Counted from the stretch's first letter, positions 11,123-26,210 are shown. The stretch is 64,000 nucleotides of DNA from Norana najaformis (GCA_964023275.1 OZ029913.1:56230858-56294857), one strand, 5' to 3'. Notes: a model not told the origin generated them from the sequence alone. Made by a program: numbers and translations.

Positions 11123-13000
11123 CTATTCTCCATTGTGGGTTCTTGAATGGCATTCCAGAGTAAGCTTCTGTGCAAATGCTTTGTCACATAAATTGCACTT
11201 GTATGGCTTTTCCCCAGTGTGGGTTCTTGTATGGTATTCTAGATAACTCTTCTGTGCAAATGCTTTGTGACATGAAATGCACATGAATGGCTTTTCTCCA
11301 CTGTGGGTTCTTTTATGGTGTTCTAGATTACTCTTCAGTGTAAATGCTTTGTCACATAAATTGCACTTGTATGGCTTTTCTCCAGTGTGGGTTCTTGCAT
11401 GATAGTTCAGAGAACACTTATGTGCAAATGCTTTGTGACATAAATTGCACTTGTACGGCTTTTCCCCAGTGTGGGTTCTTGTATGGTCATCTAGATTACT
11501 CTTCCGTGTAAATGCTTTGTGACATAAAGTGCACATGAATGGCTTTTCTCCAGAATGGGTTCTTTTATGGTTTTCCAGGTTACTCGTCCGTGGAAATGAT
11601 TTGTCACATAAATTGCATTTATATGGCCTTTCTCCAGTGTGGGACTTTATATGGTATTTCAGAAGAACCCTCTGTACAAATGCTTTGTCACACAGATTGC
11701 ACTTGTATGGTTTTTCTCCAGTGTGGGTTCTTGCATGATAGTTCAGAGAACACTTATGTGCAAATGCTTTGTGACATAAAATGCACTTGAATAGATTTTC
11801 TCCATTATGAGTTCTTGCATGCACATGCAGACTGCCACATGATGAAAGTAGCTTGTTGCAATATTGACACATGTATTTTTTTTCTCTACTGTGGGTTCTT
11901 ACATGGCATGCCAGATTATTCTTCCCTGCAAATGATTTGTGACATAAATTGCACTTGTATGGCCTTTCTCCATTATGGGTTCTTGTATGGTGTTCAAGAT
12001 TACTCCTCCATGCAAATGCTTTGTGACATAAATTGCACATATATGGCCTTTCTCCAGTGTGGGTTCTAGTATGACGGTTCAGAGTACTCTTCCGTGCAAA
12101 TGCTATGTGACACAAAATGCACTTGTATGGCTTTTCTCCAGTGTGGGTTCTTGCATGCACATGAAGATTGCCACATGTTGAAAATAACTTAGTGCAAAAC
12201 TGACAAATGTATCGTTTTTCTCCAGTGTGTGATCTTATATGGTTTTTCAGATTATTCTTATGTGCAAATGCTTTTTCACATAAATTGCACTTGTATGGCT
12301 TTTCTCCAGTATGGGTTCTTGTATGGTATTCCAGAGTACACTTCAATGCAAACGCTTTGTCACATAAACTGCACTTGTATGGCTTTTCTCCAGTGTGGGT
12401 TCTTGTATGTCGTTTTAGGTGACTCTTGGTTGCAAATGCCTTGTGACATAAACTGCACATATATGGCCTTTCCCCAGTGTGGGTTTTTGTATGGTATTCC
12501 AGAGTATGCTTCTGTGCAAATGTTTTGTCACATAAACTGCACTTGTACGGCTTTTCTCCAGTGTGGGTTCTTGTATGTCGTTTTAGGTGACTCTTGGTTG
12601 CAAATGCCTTGTGACATAAACTGCACATATATGGCCTTTCCCCAGTGTGGGTTTTTGTGTGGTATTCCAGAGTATGCTTCTGTGCAAATGTTTTGTCACA
12701 TAAACTGCACTTGTATGGCTTTTCTCCATTATGGGTTCTTGTATGGTATTCTAGATTACTCCTCCGTGAAAATGCTCTGTGACATAAATTGCACATATAT
12801 GGCCTTTCTCCAGTGTGGGTCTTTATATGGCATTTCAGAAGAACCCTCTGTGCAAATGCTGTGTCACACCAATGGCAGTTATATGGTTTTTCTACAATCT
12901 GGGTTTTTGAATGGCGTTTGAGATGCCTATTCTGTGCAAATGTTTTGTTACAAAATTCACGTTCATATTCTTTTTTCTGGTTACAGGCTTTTGAATGCAT
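11123..13000 (-). CDS. C2H2 zinc-finger protein with about 22 tandem fingers
   Basis: The 625-residue frame is almost entirely 28-residue C2H2 fingers joined by TGEKPY/TGERPY-type linkers. This is expected to be a nuclear DNA-binding protein. I count 22 units. The first lacks two ligands: Cys1 is Arg in '[10 protein letters not shown]', and the last His is Gln. The other 21 keep C-x2-C-x12-H-x3-H. No KRAB, SCAN, BTB or ZAD domain is visible. The start is the first ATG in frame (13000). The frame is open eight codons further but reaches an in-frame TAG, so either this is the start or an upstream exon joins here. Fingers 4-5 and 6-7 are near-identical, pointing to a recent 168-bp duplication (around 12375-12710). 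The stop is premature relative to decayed fingers that follow. Targets are unknown. Confidence 0.88.
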   Translation of the reverse strand: MHSKACNQKKEYEREFCNKTFAQNRHLKRHSKTQIVEKPYNCHWCDTAFAQRVLLKCHIKTHTGERPYMCNLCHRAFSRRSNLEYHTRTHNGEKPYKCSLCDKTFAQKHTLEYHTKTHTGERPYMCSLCHKAFATKSHLKRHTRTHTGEKPYKCSLCDKTFAQKHTLEYHTKTHTGERPYMCSLCHKAFATKSHLKRHTRTHTGEKPYKCSLCDKAFALKCTLEYHTRTHTGEKPYKCNLCEKAFAHKNNLKNHIRSHTGEKRYICQFCTKLFSTCGNLHVHARTHTGEKPYKCILCHIAFARKSTLNRHTRTHTGERPYMCNLCHKAFAWRSNLEHHTRTHNGERPYKCNLCHKSFAGKNNLACHVRTHSREKKYMCQYCNKLLSSCGSLHVHARTHNGENLFKCILCHKAFAHKCSLNYHARTHTGEKPYKCNLCDKAFVQRVLLKYHIKSHTGERPYKCNLCDKSFPRTSNLENHKRTHSGEKPFMCTLCHKAFTRKSNLDDHTRTHTGEKPYKCNLCHKAFAHKCSLNYHARTHTGEKPYKCNLCDKAFTLKSNLEHHKRTHSGEKPFMCISCHKAFAQKSYLEYHTRTHTGEKPYKCNLCDKAFAQKLTLECHSRTHNGE

Positions 13001-13499
13001 CCTCAAATATTCTGTGATTTTCAAAATCTTCTACAAACTTCAGATCTTTACGACTGACAAATTATGCAAATCCACTGTCTCTAGTTCGGACTGCGCCTAA
13101 GTTGAAGAATAACTCTAGGTTTATTGAACGCCGGCAGTACAAGCTTGCGCTCACTGTCGGATCACGGGAAAGTAGCATTTGAGCGCAACGCTTCCAGAAG
13201 TTCCCATTCTAAAGTGTCTGTGTTGCAACGAATTCGTAGAAATCCGACCGACGACAACCTCTCCGAACACACAAAAATTGTCGAGCAAACACTGAAAACA
13301 AATAACTTTCGTTCCTCGAAATCTAACTGACTGACAACGATTATCGACAGGTCGAAGCGCCACGATCTGACGTCACCGACTTTCAGATGTTGAGATTATT
13401 GACGTCTTATACATAACGGTTGAGCCATCTATAAGTGGCTCAGCAATGGTTCTTACACAGATTAATCGTAAGTGTGAACTCGAGAATTTATAAACCACT
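13001..13499. other. Upstream flank of the zinc-finger gene
   Basis: The region 13080-13390 is richer in CpG than its surroundings and lies just 5' of the minus-strand zinc-finger frame, so it may include its promoter or 5' UTR. No TATA box or conserved exon is evident. Confidence 0.3.
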
Positions 13500-13745
13500 A
13501 CTTAAAATCTAAGCACTGGGCACCAGCTTATTCACGAGCTCTGCGTCAAGTCAGAGGTATTGTCTCGTTATAGGTCTACCATCCGAAGAATAAAATCCGG
13601 TCTCCAGAAGACTAGAGAAATAAGAAGGCCTAGACGAATATCTATTACGGCGGATTGCGCTTAAGCTGATAGGAATAGCCAGGAAGGCTGCTGATTAGAT
13701 AGGTCAGAGTAAGATTTCTTGAAAAGATTTGACTTTTGCGGCACC
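13500..13745 (-). mobile_element. Dispersed repeat family R3, minus copy
   Basis: Shares the ordered blocks 'ctaagc.ctgggcaccagcttattcacgagc', 'ctgcgtcaag', 'ccggt.tccagaagac' and 'ttaagctgatag' with the copy at 47.44-47.66 kb. It is the reverse complement of the plus copies near 31.5 and 40.7 kb. It is followed by 'gtaattgtaattata', the family's terminal attaca-type tract, on the expected side. Confidence 0.6.
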
Positions 13746-13885
13746 TGAACCAAATGTAATTGTAATTATAAATTTGTATAGCGTCACTTCAGATAAACGC
13801 ATGAGAGGCGTTCCCGGCCCGAAGCCCCAGAGCTAGTGCGGAATAATACGATCTTCAAGCGCTTGCGAAAGAGAGAGGGGTAAGG

Positions 13886-14000
<115 letters not shown>

Positions 14001-14127
14001 AAACGTCAAATTACTGTCTTTCCAATTATAAATGTATAGGCTCTGCTTGAAAGTTGAACCGCAGTCATCGTGTGTGAAGTGGGCCACTTCGTCTATAAGT
14101 CGTTTGGCTAGTGAGTGAGCCTTTGAG

Positions 14128-14310
14128 AGATACATACATACTTATGTACATACACACATACATACATACATACTGTACATATATATATACCTACATACAC
14201 ACATACATATACATAAATACATACGTATGCATGCCTACGTACATACAGGCATTCATACGCACACATACACACGTACATTGGCCTCCATAGATACATGCAC
14301 ACACAATTAC
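14128..14310. repeat. Degenerate (CATA)n microsatellite
   Basis: Imperfect catacatacatac/acacatac repeat. The Tyr/Val/Cys-rich frames on the minus strand are repeat artefacts. Confidence 0.9.
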
Positions 14311-14623
14311 ATTTATACTTACATTATTGTATACTCGATGTACGCAAAGGCTTTTGTTTTTCCAGAGCAAAGGAGCTTTATTCAAGCTGCGCTTAAAATG
14401 TTGGATTGGTTTTGTGTATTTTAGGGCGCGCAAGGGCGTAGGCGTGGATTTGAGGGTGGGGGGCTCTGATCTTAAAGGGAAGCTAAATAAGAACTGAGCT
14501 TTATGTCGCCAAATATCCTGACTACCTTTTCAGTCTGAGAGATTCAGCCGATAACCCACTCTCGCAAGTCGCCTAAATGTCCTGCGACTCTTGTTTCCTC
14601 ATCGCCGCGGATTTCATGGCTGA
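14311..14623. other. Short non-coding spacer
   Basis: Unique-looking sequence with a G-run at 14455-14464. Nothing recognised. Confidence 0.4.
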
Positions 14624-15572
14624 TTGAGTTATTCCTTCCATTGAGTCGTTCCTTCCATTGAGTCATCCCTTCCATTGAGTCATCCCTTCCATTGAGTCGT
14701 TCCCTCCATTGAGTCATCCCTTCCATTGAGTCGTTCCTTCCATTGAGTCATCCCTTCCATTGAGTCATCCCTTCCATTGAGTCATCCCTTTCATTGAGTC
14801 ATCCCTTCCACTGAGTCATCCCTTCCATTGAGTCACCCCTTCCATTGAGTCGTTCCTTCCATTGAGTCATCCCTTCCATTGAGTCATCCCTTCCATTGAG
14901 TCGTTCCTTCCATTGAGTCATCCCTTCCATTGAGTCGTTCCTTCCATTGAGTCATCCCTTCCATTGAGTCGTTCCTTCCATTGAGTCATCCCTTCCATTG
15001 AGTCGTTCCTTCCATTCAGTCATCCCTTCCATTGAGTCATCCCTTTCATTGAGTCATCCCTTCCACTGAGTCATCCCTTCCATTGAGTCATCCCTTCCAT
15101 TGAGTCACCCCTTCCATTGAGTCGTTCCTTCCATTGAGTCATCCCTTCCATTGAGTCATCCCTTCCATTGAGTCGTTCCTTCCATTGAGTCATCCCTTCC
15201 ATTGAGTCGTTCCTTCCATTGAGTCACCCCTTCCATTGAGTCGTTCCTTCCATTGAGTCATCCCTTCCATTGAGTCATCCCTTCCATTGAGTCGTTCCTT
15301 CCATTGAGTCATCCCTCCTATTGAGTCATCCCTTCCACTGAGTCATCCCTCCTATTGAGTCATCCCTTCCATTGAGTCATCCCTCCTATTGAGTCATCCC
15401 TTCCACTGAGTCATCCCTTCTAATGAGTCATCCCTTCCATTGAGTCATCCCTTCCATTGAGTCATCCCTTCCACTGAGTCGTTCCTTCCATTGAGTCATC
15501 CCTTCCACTGAGTCATCCCTTCCATTGAGTCATCCCTTCCACTGAGTCGTACCTTCCAACGAGTCATCCCTT
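14624..15572. repeat. 17-bp minisatellite, about 55 copies, rich in TGAGTCA
   Basis: Head-to-tail 17-bp units of the form 'ccttccattgagtcatc'. Two main unit types alternate: 'gagtcatccc' and 'gagtcgttcc'. Minor variants have ccactgagtc, tcctattgag or gagtcacccc. I count about 38 exact copies of TGAGTCA, the consensus for AP-1-type bZIP factors. Runs of units recur in the same order (for example around 14760-14860 and 15030-15130), which implies block duplication. The open frame (minus, 14544-14726) is an artefact because 17 is not a multiple of 3. Confidence 0.97.
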
Positions 15573-16280
15573 CCACATCCACACGGAAACAAGAGTCGAA
15601 CAATCCTTTAACACTCACATTTACTCATGGATGACTTAACCTTCTTGTTTTCTTCCCAGAAGACTTCCCAGGCTTTTAACCCTTACGGCAAAATGAAAAA
15701 TTACGCAAAAAAACTGCCCACTTTCCTAGTGGGACCACGGCCTCTCGGTCCTCTTGCCAACGCATTTTCAGGTACCCGAATGCTTTTGTAGATAGAACTG
15801 TCATTGGTGAGCAGCTCTCATAGCAGAAGATGCTGTGGAGGCGATGCGCGAACCTTATCTTCAAAGTTGGAAAATGTTCCAAATAAAACCTACTTTGATC
15901 GCTCCTCTGTCATCATCTTTCTCGCTGCTCCAATTCTAAACACCACTCGACGCAAACTGGTTAGTACTTACAACTACTTTTGAAAAAATAGTTTTTGAAC
16001 GACTTATAAAGTAATCTTATTACTAGATGTTGACTATACATTAGTTAAATATTGCCCATCACTAATAAGTTTTTCGAGGCTTTTACTTCGCCTGCTCCTT
16101 AAAAACGAATCTCACGTTGGTCACGCATAACAGCCAAAAGCATTCGCTAGGTAGCGCAAACGATCGACATTAATTAAAGAGGACCCGATCTCTTAAGCTA
16201 CCCTCATATTAATGCTTTTTCTAAAATCGCAATCGTTACATCAAGATTCCACTGCGCCAAAAGAAAATTAATAAAATAAA
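15573..16280. other. Intergenic stretch
   Basis: No recognisable gene. A 68-codon minus frame (15676-15882) has no supporting feature. The sequence 'tttctcgctgctccaattctaaacaccactcg' (15919-15950) resembles part of family R3 near 3.82 kb ('cactccaatttcaaacaccattc'). Confidence 0.4.
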
Positions 16281-16289
16281 AAAATAATT

Positions 16290-16344
16290 AGCAACTTCTA
16301 ATGCGCCAGTGTCTAATGCACAAGGCATCAACCGATGGCACATC
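16290..16344 (+). repeat. Short dispersed repeat R4 ('tagcgccagtgtctaatgcac')
   Basis: 'aacttctaatgcgccagtgt' followed by 'aaggcatcaaccgatggc' matches the segment at 16803-16856 and, in reverse complement, 40208-40260. The function and class are unknown. Confidence 0.6.
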
Positions 16345-16424
16345 AAAACAAAGCCACAATCAGATCGATAAACTAATTACAATTACAAAAAAAATACAAT
16401 TACAATTACAAAGTTAAGTCGCTG

Positions 16425-16720
16425 GAACTAGCTTACTGCAGGCGCTCAATTAAAAATCGATGGGCAGATGAGACCAGGTTCGGTTCTTGGTCAAGAAACA
16501 AGGGTCAGGAGGTTAGGAAGTTAATGTATGACACAGCTACGGCGTTTAGATGGTTTGGATGGTATTTAGAACGGCGACAGAAGTAAAGGGGAAGAGGAGA
16601 AAAAAATAGGATTTGTGAAATGGGATGGGGCACTCGGGAAGGGAGGAGGATCAGAGGAAGGGTGGAAAGGGCGCAGTAGAAAGGAAAGGTAAGAAGTAGG
16701 AAGTACGAAGGAATGGAGGG
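16425..16720 (-). mobile_element. Dispersed repeat family R3, minus copy
   Basis: 'ggcgctcaattaaaaatcgatgggcag', 'ccaggttcggttcttggtcaag' and 'aagggtcagg' match in order the reverse complement of the copy at 40.6-40.8 kb. Purine-rich sequence follows. Confidence 0.6.
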
Positions 16721-16802
16721 TCGAAGGGACGGACAGTGACGAACAAACGGATTAGACTGCAGAGCAAGACCCGGAGTTTTGTTTTAATCTAATCTAATCT
16801 AA

Positions 16803-16856
16803 GAACTTCTATAGCGCCAGTGTAATAATGATCAAGGCATCAGTCGATGGTCAATG
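16803..16856 (+). repeat. Short dispersed repeat R4, second copy
   Basis: 'aacttctatagcgccagtgt' then 'atcaaggcatcagtcgatgg', the same block order as the copy at 16290. The flank 'gtccagaagacacagagac' resembles part of R3. Confidence 0.6.
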
Positions 16857-19662
<2,806 letters not shown>

Positions 19663-19775
19663 TGAGTTTGAGCATATGCGTGCCAACAAAAGGTGAGAGG
19701 TCAAATGTGTCCTGTTGCTGGTGGTCGGGTTCGCACTATAGCAGAAGGTTCCTTCAGTCCTAGCACGACACTTCT

Positions 19776-19900
19776 GAAGAGTGTGTATGCATGTATATAT
19801 GCATGCATGCATGTATATACGAACGTGTGTATTTGTGTATATACATGCGCATGTATGTATGTATAAATGCATATATTTATGTATATATTTTGGGTGTGTG
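19776..19900. repeat. Degenerate (TATG)n microsatellite in the intron
   Basis: Imperfect gtatgcatgtatatatgcatg repeat. The Tyr/His/Thr-rich minus-strand frames are artefacts. Confidence 0.9.
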
Positions 19901-20079
19901 TATGTATCATGACACTTAATATAGCACCTTTAGAGTACCACTCAGAGGCGCTGACACACTCACCGTAGAGTCACGAATCAAGTTGATGGCTCTATCTTCT
20001 GAAATGTTGGAACAACAACAGTTAATCTAGACTTGGGTATAACCGAGTCTCGTTGAGTCAACAGCTATGAATAACTATG

Positions 20080-21930
20080 TGGCGTTTTCCGTCGGGCTAA
20101 CTGTCCACGGGGTGGGGTACTCTAGCCCAGTTCTTCGCTCAGAGCCACCCGCCTCACTGCCCCTTATATTTTCACTGTAAAATGGCCTCTCCATATCGCC
20201 TCTGTCCGTATCGTCCGTTCTCTCTAAGGAAGTTTCAGGATGGGCCGCTTCCTTAAGAAATCAACACTAACACTCGGTCTCGGGATCCGACTCTGCCTCT
20301 TCCGTGGTCGCCGGATGGGCGACGTCCTGAGGATGGCCTTTACTCAGAACAGGGTTCGTTCCTTTACCGGCAATAGTCGTTCCCTTTTTGTGTGAGGACT
20401 TTCTCGTAACCACCATTTTACATCTTGTACTACTCGCCCGCTACCGCCAATATTCTGAGACACCAGTCGCTTTCTCGTTTCCAGGAACAGGGAAGTCTTA
20501 CAACGAGCCTCTGTGTCTTTCCGCCCTAGGCACAAGGATATTGGGCGACACATCTTCCCACTATCTCGCTCCATTTCCGTGAACTTCCGGAGTAAATTTC
20601 CGTACCAGATCTCTGTTGGCAACTATCGACCAACAGTGCTTCAGGGGATAGGATACCCCTATGGAACACTCAAGAGAAGGTCCCCTCTCTAACCTTCTGT
20701 CAAACACACGGACCTTCGCACCGACCTACGCACGAGGGGGCCCTTCCCCGCACTTCAGTCAGCCCTCTGATCAGTGTGTGGCGACAAGCAAAATAGAGGA
20801 GTCGGTATCTTCCCGTTTCGACTCCGGTGTTATCGGGGGACCGACCCGGACTATTTTTGTACCGGGTATTTTCTTGGTCTGCGTTACATGATCCGGTCTC
20901 TTACGTACCGGGACTTTACTTGGTCTGCGTTGGTTTTTTCCGCGGGTCTTCCCGTATCCCGCTCTCTGAATTTCGACCGGGAGAACCGCGGCCGCATCTT
21001 TACCCGAGTTCCGCACAACCTGTCTCTTCCACCTATCGTGACTTACTCGACCGTCTCGCGACTTTCCAACAAGGTGGGCCCAAACCCTGCGGACCAACGC
21101 GGAGCCAGTCAGAAATCACACAGATTGGTTTGTTTCGGTTGCGACCTCCTCAGGAGCGCACGGACAAGTATTACGGCACCAGTTATCTTTTACGGCAATT
21201 GCTACCCCTTGAATTCACACAGACCTGTCGCCGCATCTTTCCCCGATCTTCGCTCAGCCTCCATTTTCCAACTATCGTGACTTACTCGACCGTCTCGCGA
21301 CGTTCCAACAAGGCGGGCCCAAACCCTGCTAGACCAACGCGGAGCCAGTCCGAAATCAGACAGATTGGTTCGTAACGGCTGCGACGTTCTCGGGAGCGCA
21401 CTGATCAGACTTTTCTCTTACGCGGCCAAAGAAAGGGGTAGTTTCCGCAACTTTCCCACTTGTTTTGCGCGGGCCTGTTTTATTTGACACTCGCCGACTA
21501 CTTGGGTAGGCTTCCCGATGCCAACCCGTTACTTGCCACAGACCTGTATTTATTTCTGACGAACGGGGTCTTTCCCCGGGTTCTGTCCAACCTCAACGTT
21601 CACCGTCGTGGCCAAGGCCGCCTCGCGATCTACGGTAGAGGGGGCCCTCGCCTCTAACCGGATCGACGCCGTCAGCCCGAAACCAGACAGTGATTATCTC
21701 GGTCGTCCCGCCGGGAGCGCACAGATTAGTCTTTTTCCCGGACTTTTCCCGTCCGTATATTTGATCGTAACCGGGACCAGATCGAACACGGGCTTCTCCG
21801 GACGTCACCCTCGTCCGTGTATTTGTATACGCTATGATTTCACTGACTCGGACTCGTTCCCGTGAAGGCTCGCAACCATCCTTCACTCTGTTTTCAGGAG
21901 GCCCGCATCGCACCTCCTGTACTGTGGTAT
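20080..21930. repeat. GC-rich intronic block with internal direct repeats
   Basis: Markedly CG-richer than the flanks. A segment of about 125 bp at 21035-21160 ('cgtgacttactcgaccgtct', then 'caacaaggtgggcccaaaccctg', then 'ccaacgcggagccagtc') recurs at 21275-21400, about 240 bp later, with some substitutions. Shorter echoes are 'gggagcgcac' at 21390 and 21715 and 'gtaccggg' at 20860 and 20905. Long open frames on both strands (up to 182 codons) look like a by-product of CG-rich composition. This is probably a decayed higher-order repeat or old element. Confidence 0.6.
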
Positions 21931-22342
21931 ATGTGAAGGCACGCTACCATCCTTCACACCTATAGCAAATCACCACACGACACCTCTTATTCAAGCCCCA
22001 TTTTTTAATTTACAGCGGTTTGCTTATATACTAGCATCGATCAATAAAACGTAAATAAAGGTGTCTAACTTTTACTCATTACTTGCCTTAATACAAGCGT
22101 TTTAGAGCCTATAAATTTCAACAATTTTGCTCGTTACTTTATTAAAATGACAGTAAGAACTTTCCACGTCCTAATTATTAAGCTATTATTATATTAAGCT
22201 TAAATTTAATAAAATTTAATTCCTTCAAAATCCCGTGCAATTACCGTGCACACACGCGCAGCACGCAGCGGCTACCTAAAGCGCGTCATAGTTACTCCTG
22301 CCTCTTTCCAGCAGTCTTGCCTTGTGGCCGATCCGCCACAAC

Positions 22343-22343
<1 letters not shown>

Positions 22344-22397
<54 letters not shown>
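22344..22397. repeat. (TG)n microsatellite
   Basis: About 26 consecutive tg units in the intron. Confidence 0.97.
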
Positions 22398-22399
<2 letters not shown>

Positions 22400-22589
22400 A
22401 GATAACTATAGATAGAAGTTTATCAACAACGCAGTGGCTAGTGTTGCAGAAGTAAAACTGTGACTTAAGTGCGCATTTATATAGCTCCACTTCAAGGGAA
22501 ACTGTTCACAGGACCAATGTGACATAAGCCTATATATTATATATCACATAGTAAAAACGATGCATTGTATTTATGTATGTATGCATTTA

Positions 22590-22940
22590 TGAAGATTCTT
22601 AATGTAGCGCCTTTTAGTATCTCACAAAAGCACTGGACGCATGATCACGTGATCTAAATAAGTGAGTCTTAAGACAGTTTGAAGATGTTTGAAGATTAAC
22701 GGAATCAAATGCAACAGTGTTAAGTGCAGCGGAGGACTGCATTCATCGTTTAGCAGCCTCTTAAGCTAATCCCGAGAGGCAGCCACGGGTATGTAGTGTG
22801 AGCGACTTCATTTTCTTGGTCTTGGCATATGAGGGCGGGTAGCCAGTCTTCTCCCTCGCCGTCTGATCTTCCTACCGACATTGTACGGTCAATGTACTCA
22901 TTATAGCTGCGTTCGCTAGTAGGTGCAACTGGAGCCGAAA
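22590..22940 (-). mobile_element. SINE family 1 body, intronic copy
   Basis: The segment 22795-22925 matches the family-1 body: 'gagcgacttcattttcttgg', 'catatgagggcgggtagcca', and 'gatcttcctaccgacattgtacggtcaatgtact'. A preceding 'taatgtagcgccttttagtatctcacaaaagc' (22600) matches the R5 block next to the copies at 52 and 59 kb. The tRNA head is not recognisable here. Confidence 0.6.
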
Positions 22941-25240
22941 TCTTATATATTAATATAACATAGATTCACTATGGTTCTAAGCGGTTCAGAAGACATTTAA
23001 TCTGTGTTAGAACCATTGCAAATTAACCAGGAATGTTTAAAAGCTAATCATTCCAAATGTCTTCTTAAATAATACATTACATATTGCGTAATATTATATT
23101 TGTTATCAATTAGGCTATAAGAAATTTAGGTTTCATTACAAAGGAGGAGTTGGCGTGAAGTCCACACAATTCATCTTGAAATTGTCTGTGCTTTCTATAG
23201 CTCTATTTCTATCATTTGTCAGTTTGCATGCATGTGGATCTGTCTGTCTGTCTGTCTATCTGTCTGTCTGTTTGAATAACTTCAATATGCTGTATAGTTA
23301 CTGTCGTCAATGGAGGCAATTATAAGTCAAAGCAGATTAAGTTTAAGTAACCGGATTGGAATCAGACTGAGGCGCTGAGGCTTAATTTAAACTTCCTATG
23401 ATCTATAATTTGTTTTCTCGGCGAAGTGCTGAAGGAAATTCATTTTAAGAAAGACTTCCGTTCCTTGGAGTAGAGTACAGAGTCTAACAATTAGTTCTAT
23501 AAGCAATTCCCTGAGGAGTTTTATTGAGTTGGGGCCTAGGGAGAACGATAGGCCCTGGGATGAGTCTGGGTGAGCGCCCGTGTGGGTGAATGAATGTGTA
23601 CGTGTGTGTGAAGGCGTGGATGAGTGAATTCGTGGATGGGTGAGACTGAGTTAGTTAGTTAGCTAGCTAATCAGTTAGTTATTTAATTAGTTATTTAATT
23701 AGCTAATCAGTTACTTATTTAATTAGCTTTCATGATTTTTAGATAGGGGGCCTAACTGGTGAGTAGATGAGTGGGATTGGGAATGGACGAGTCCGTGATA
23801 AAGAAAGTTAGTGAGTTAATGGGTGATGGGTGAGTTGTGAAAGTCTCGGAGGTGGATTAGATTAATAGCTCGAAGATTAGGTCAATGAACCAAACATAGG
23901 CCATACTCTTGAAAGTGAACTTTTATGCCATGTCACAGGAGAACACAACTTTCCACTTTATTAGCCAGTTCAAGAGACCACAAATTGCCAGGAAGTAGAA
24001 ATATCCATTACTTTACATCATTATCATCAACTCTTTTATTAAACCCAAGTATAGCATATATTTTAAAAATGCTTTTAATTAGCCGAGATACAAAAGGCAA
24101 ACCCAGAAAGAACCAGAGTAAATAGGGTCGTCTAATTAACAGAGATTAAGGTGAGAAATCCCAGACTTCCTTGACCTTGGAGAGAGTGGAACATCCATAA
24201 CTTCACAGCAGTAGAAACTCCAAAAGACTTCCGCGGCGTCTTTGAAGTTGGAAATATCAATAAAAACATAATTATAGAGCTGGAACAGGGTTTATGCGGA
24301 GGACCGACGTATGATGTTGCTCTGAAGCCAGTAGTTCCGGGATGAGGTTCGGAGCCTTCGCTGAGTAGCTAAGACTGTTTTCTTTGAACGATGACGTGGT
24401 TTCTTTAGAATGCGAATTTCCAATATATCATTGAGACGCGGCCGGCTGGGTGTCTGTGTAGTTCTGCATGGCGGCGTGAGACTTTAGGAACTCCGGTGGT
24501 ACAAACGCGGCGGCGTGTGGGCCATAGACCGGGTCGCTATCTGACGTTTGATGGGCAGACAGCCTCGTATTTCATGAACTCCTACTGGCCATGCGCTTGT
24601 CCGTGTGTGTGTGTCCGTCTGTGTGTATGTGTGTGTGTGTGTCTGTCGGTCCGTCCCTCGATCCGTGGGCATCGTGGCAGCATCTGCTTTTCAGTCTGCT
24701 GCATCGAGTTCAGTTTGGGCAGTTCGAATTCAGAGGCGACTGTATTCCTTCCTTTTTTCATTCGTCGTTTCTTCAGTCGCTCTGTATATCCACGTTTTCT
24801 TTTTCCATCCGTCGTTCTGTTCTTTGATATATCCTTCCCGCTTTTCCTACTACATAAACTATCTTTCCTTTTCCCTTGTTAGATGGTTTGTTTCTTTTGC
24901 TTTCCAACTTCCTTCTTTCCTTCCATCTATCCATCGATCCTTGCGTTGTCAGGTCGGAAGCGCTTCTAAGGAGGTTTCAACCAAGCGGCTCTATACAAAT
25001 ATTTTATTTTCATAACGATTTCGATTCTCATTTCTACATTGTTCCTTCCTTTCTTTCTTTTTTGTCTTGTTTGCTTCAATTACTCCTTTCTTCCTTCGTC
25101 TTTTCTTTCTGTCGTTTCTTCTTCCTTCCGTCTTCTCTTCATTCCTTCTGTAATTTTGTTTTAATTCCTATCTTCCTTTTCCGTTCTATTCCCTTCGTTA
25201 GTCTTCAATAATTCTGAAATCTCTCCTTTCTGATTTTCTT
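22941..25240. other. Intronic sequence without a recognised feature
   Basis: Contains a short (TGTC)n at 23241-23270, 'ttagttagttagctagctaatc' repeats at 23650-23730, and (TG)n at 24601-24645. No exon can be supported. Confidence 0.4.
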
Positions 25241-25392
25241 TCTTTCCTTCTCTCTCTCTCTTTCTCTCTCTCTCTTTCTCTGTCTGTCTCTGTCTATGTC
25301 TATCTCTCTGTCTCTGCGTCTCTGTGTCTGCCTCTCTGTCTGTCTGTCTGTCTCTGTCTCTCTGTTGTCTATCTGTCCGTGTGTCTGTTTCC
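25241..25392. repeat. (TC)n / (TGTC)n pyrimidine tract
   Basis: Imperfect tctctctgtctg array in the intron, with Arg/Asp/Glu-rich frames on the opposite strand as artefacts. Confidence 0.93.
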
Positions 25393-26004
25393 AATCTCCC
25401 TTTGGTCTTCGTGGTCCCTTTGGACTCACTTGCCCCAGGGCTGGGGAGACACCTAAGCAGCGAACAGGGCGGGCCATCGAACAGCACTGACGATCACTAT
25501 CCACTTATCCGAATGTGATAATAATAATAAGCCGCATAACTCCAATCTAGCTGCTGGAAATCAGACTTAATTATTCAAACGCATATAACTATGACAGACG
25601 CTCATGAAGAATCGAACCAACGGCGTTGATGTCTTCGTCAGTTTATCTTCAGCTGCTGCTGCGTATTGGCTCGCCATAAAGCACCTGCTCTTCCAGGTCG
25701 GTAGATGATATCTTCTCCCCTACCTGGTTTTCAATCTCTTCCAGCGACGACCACTCCTTAATCTCCAGCTCGGCGAATAAATGATGTTTCCAACGGCTCA
25801 CTGCGCTTCAGCCTCAAAGCCACAAGACATCGGCTTCCAACTGAGAACAGAAATACACCTCAGGACCCTGAAATCATCTCCCTTATGCACCACCAATCTT
25901 TCTAACACTTCATCCGCCGTCCCTCCATCCGTCTCTTTCTTCATTCTGGTGGTGGTACTTGTGAAGCAATAGCTTTCCGCGCCTCAATCCATCGGCCTGT
26001 TTGC

Positions 26005-26210
26005 TGTATGCATGTATGTATATATGTATATACGTAGGCTATGTATGTATGCAGGTATATATGTATGTATGCATGCATGTATCTGTATGTATGTATGTAT
26101 GCATGTATGCATGTATCTGTATGTATGTATGTATGCATTTATGTATGTACGTATTTAGGTATTTATGTATGTATGTAGGTATATATGTATGTATGTATGT
26201 ACGTAGGCTG
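26005..26210. repeat. (TATG)n microsatellite
   Basis: Degenerate tatgtatgtatgcatg array of about 200 bp in the intron. Confidence 0.95.

Noticed and set aside
11529..13100. Several plus-strand open frames (up to 230 codons) opposite the zinc-finger gene
   Set aside because: They are the antisense reading of the 84-bp finger period, which keeps other frames open too; the minus strand has the clear C2H2 pattern.
14624..15572. CRISPR-like array
   Set aside because: Units are contiguous 17-mers with no spacers, in a eukaryotic genome.
20344..21913. Open frames of 90-182 codons in the sulfotransferase intron
   Set aside because: CG-rich composition lowers stop frequency on both strands; no domain and no splice pattern.
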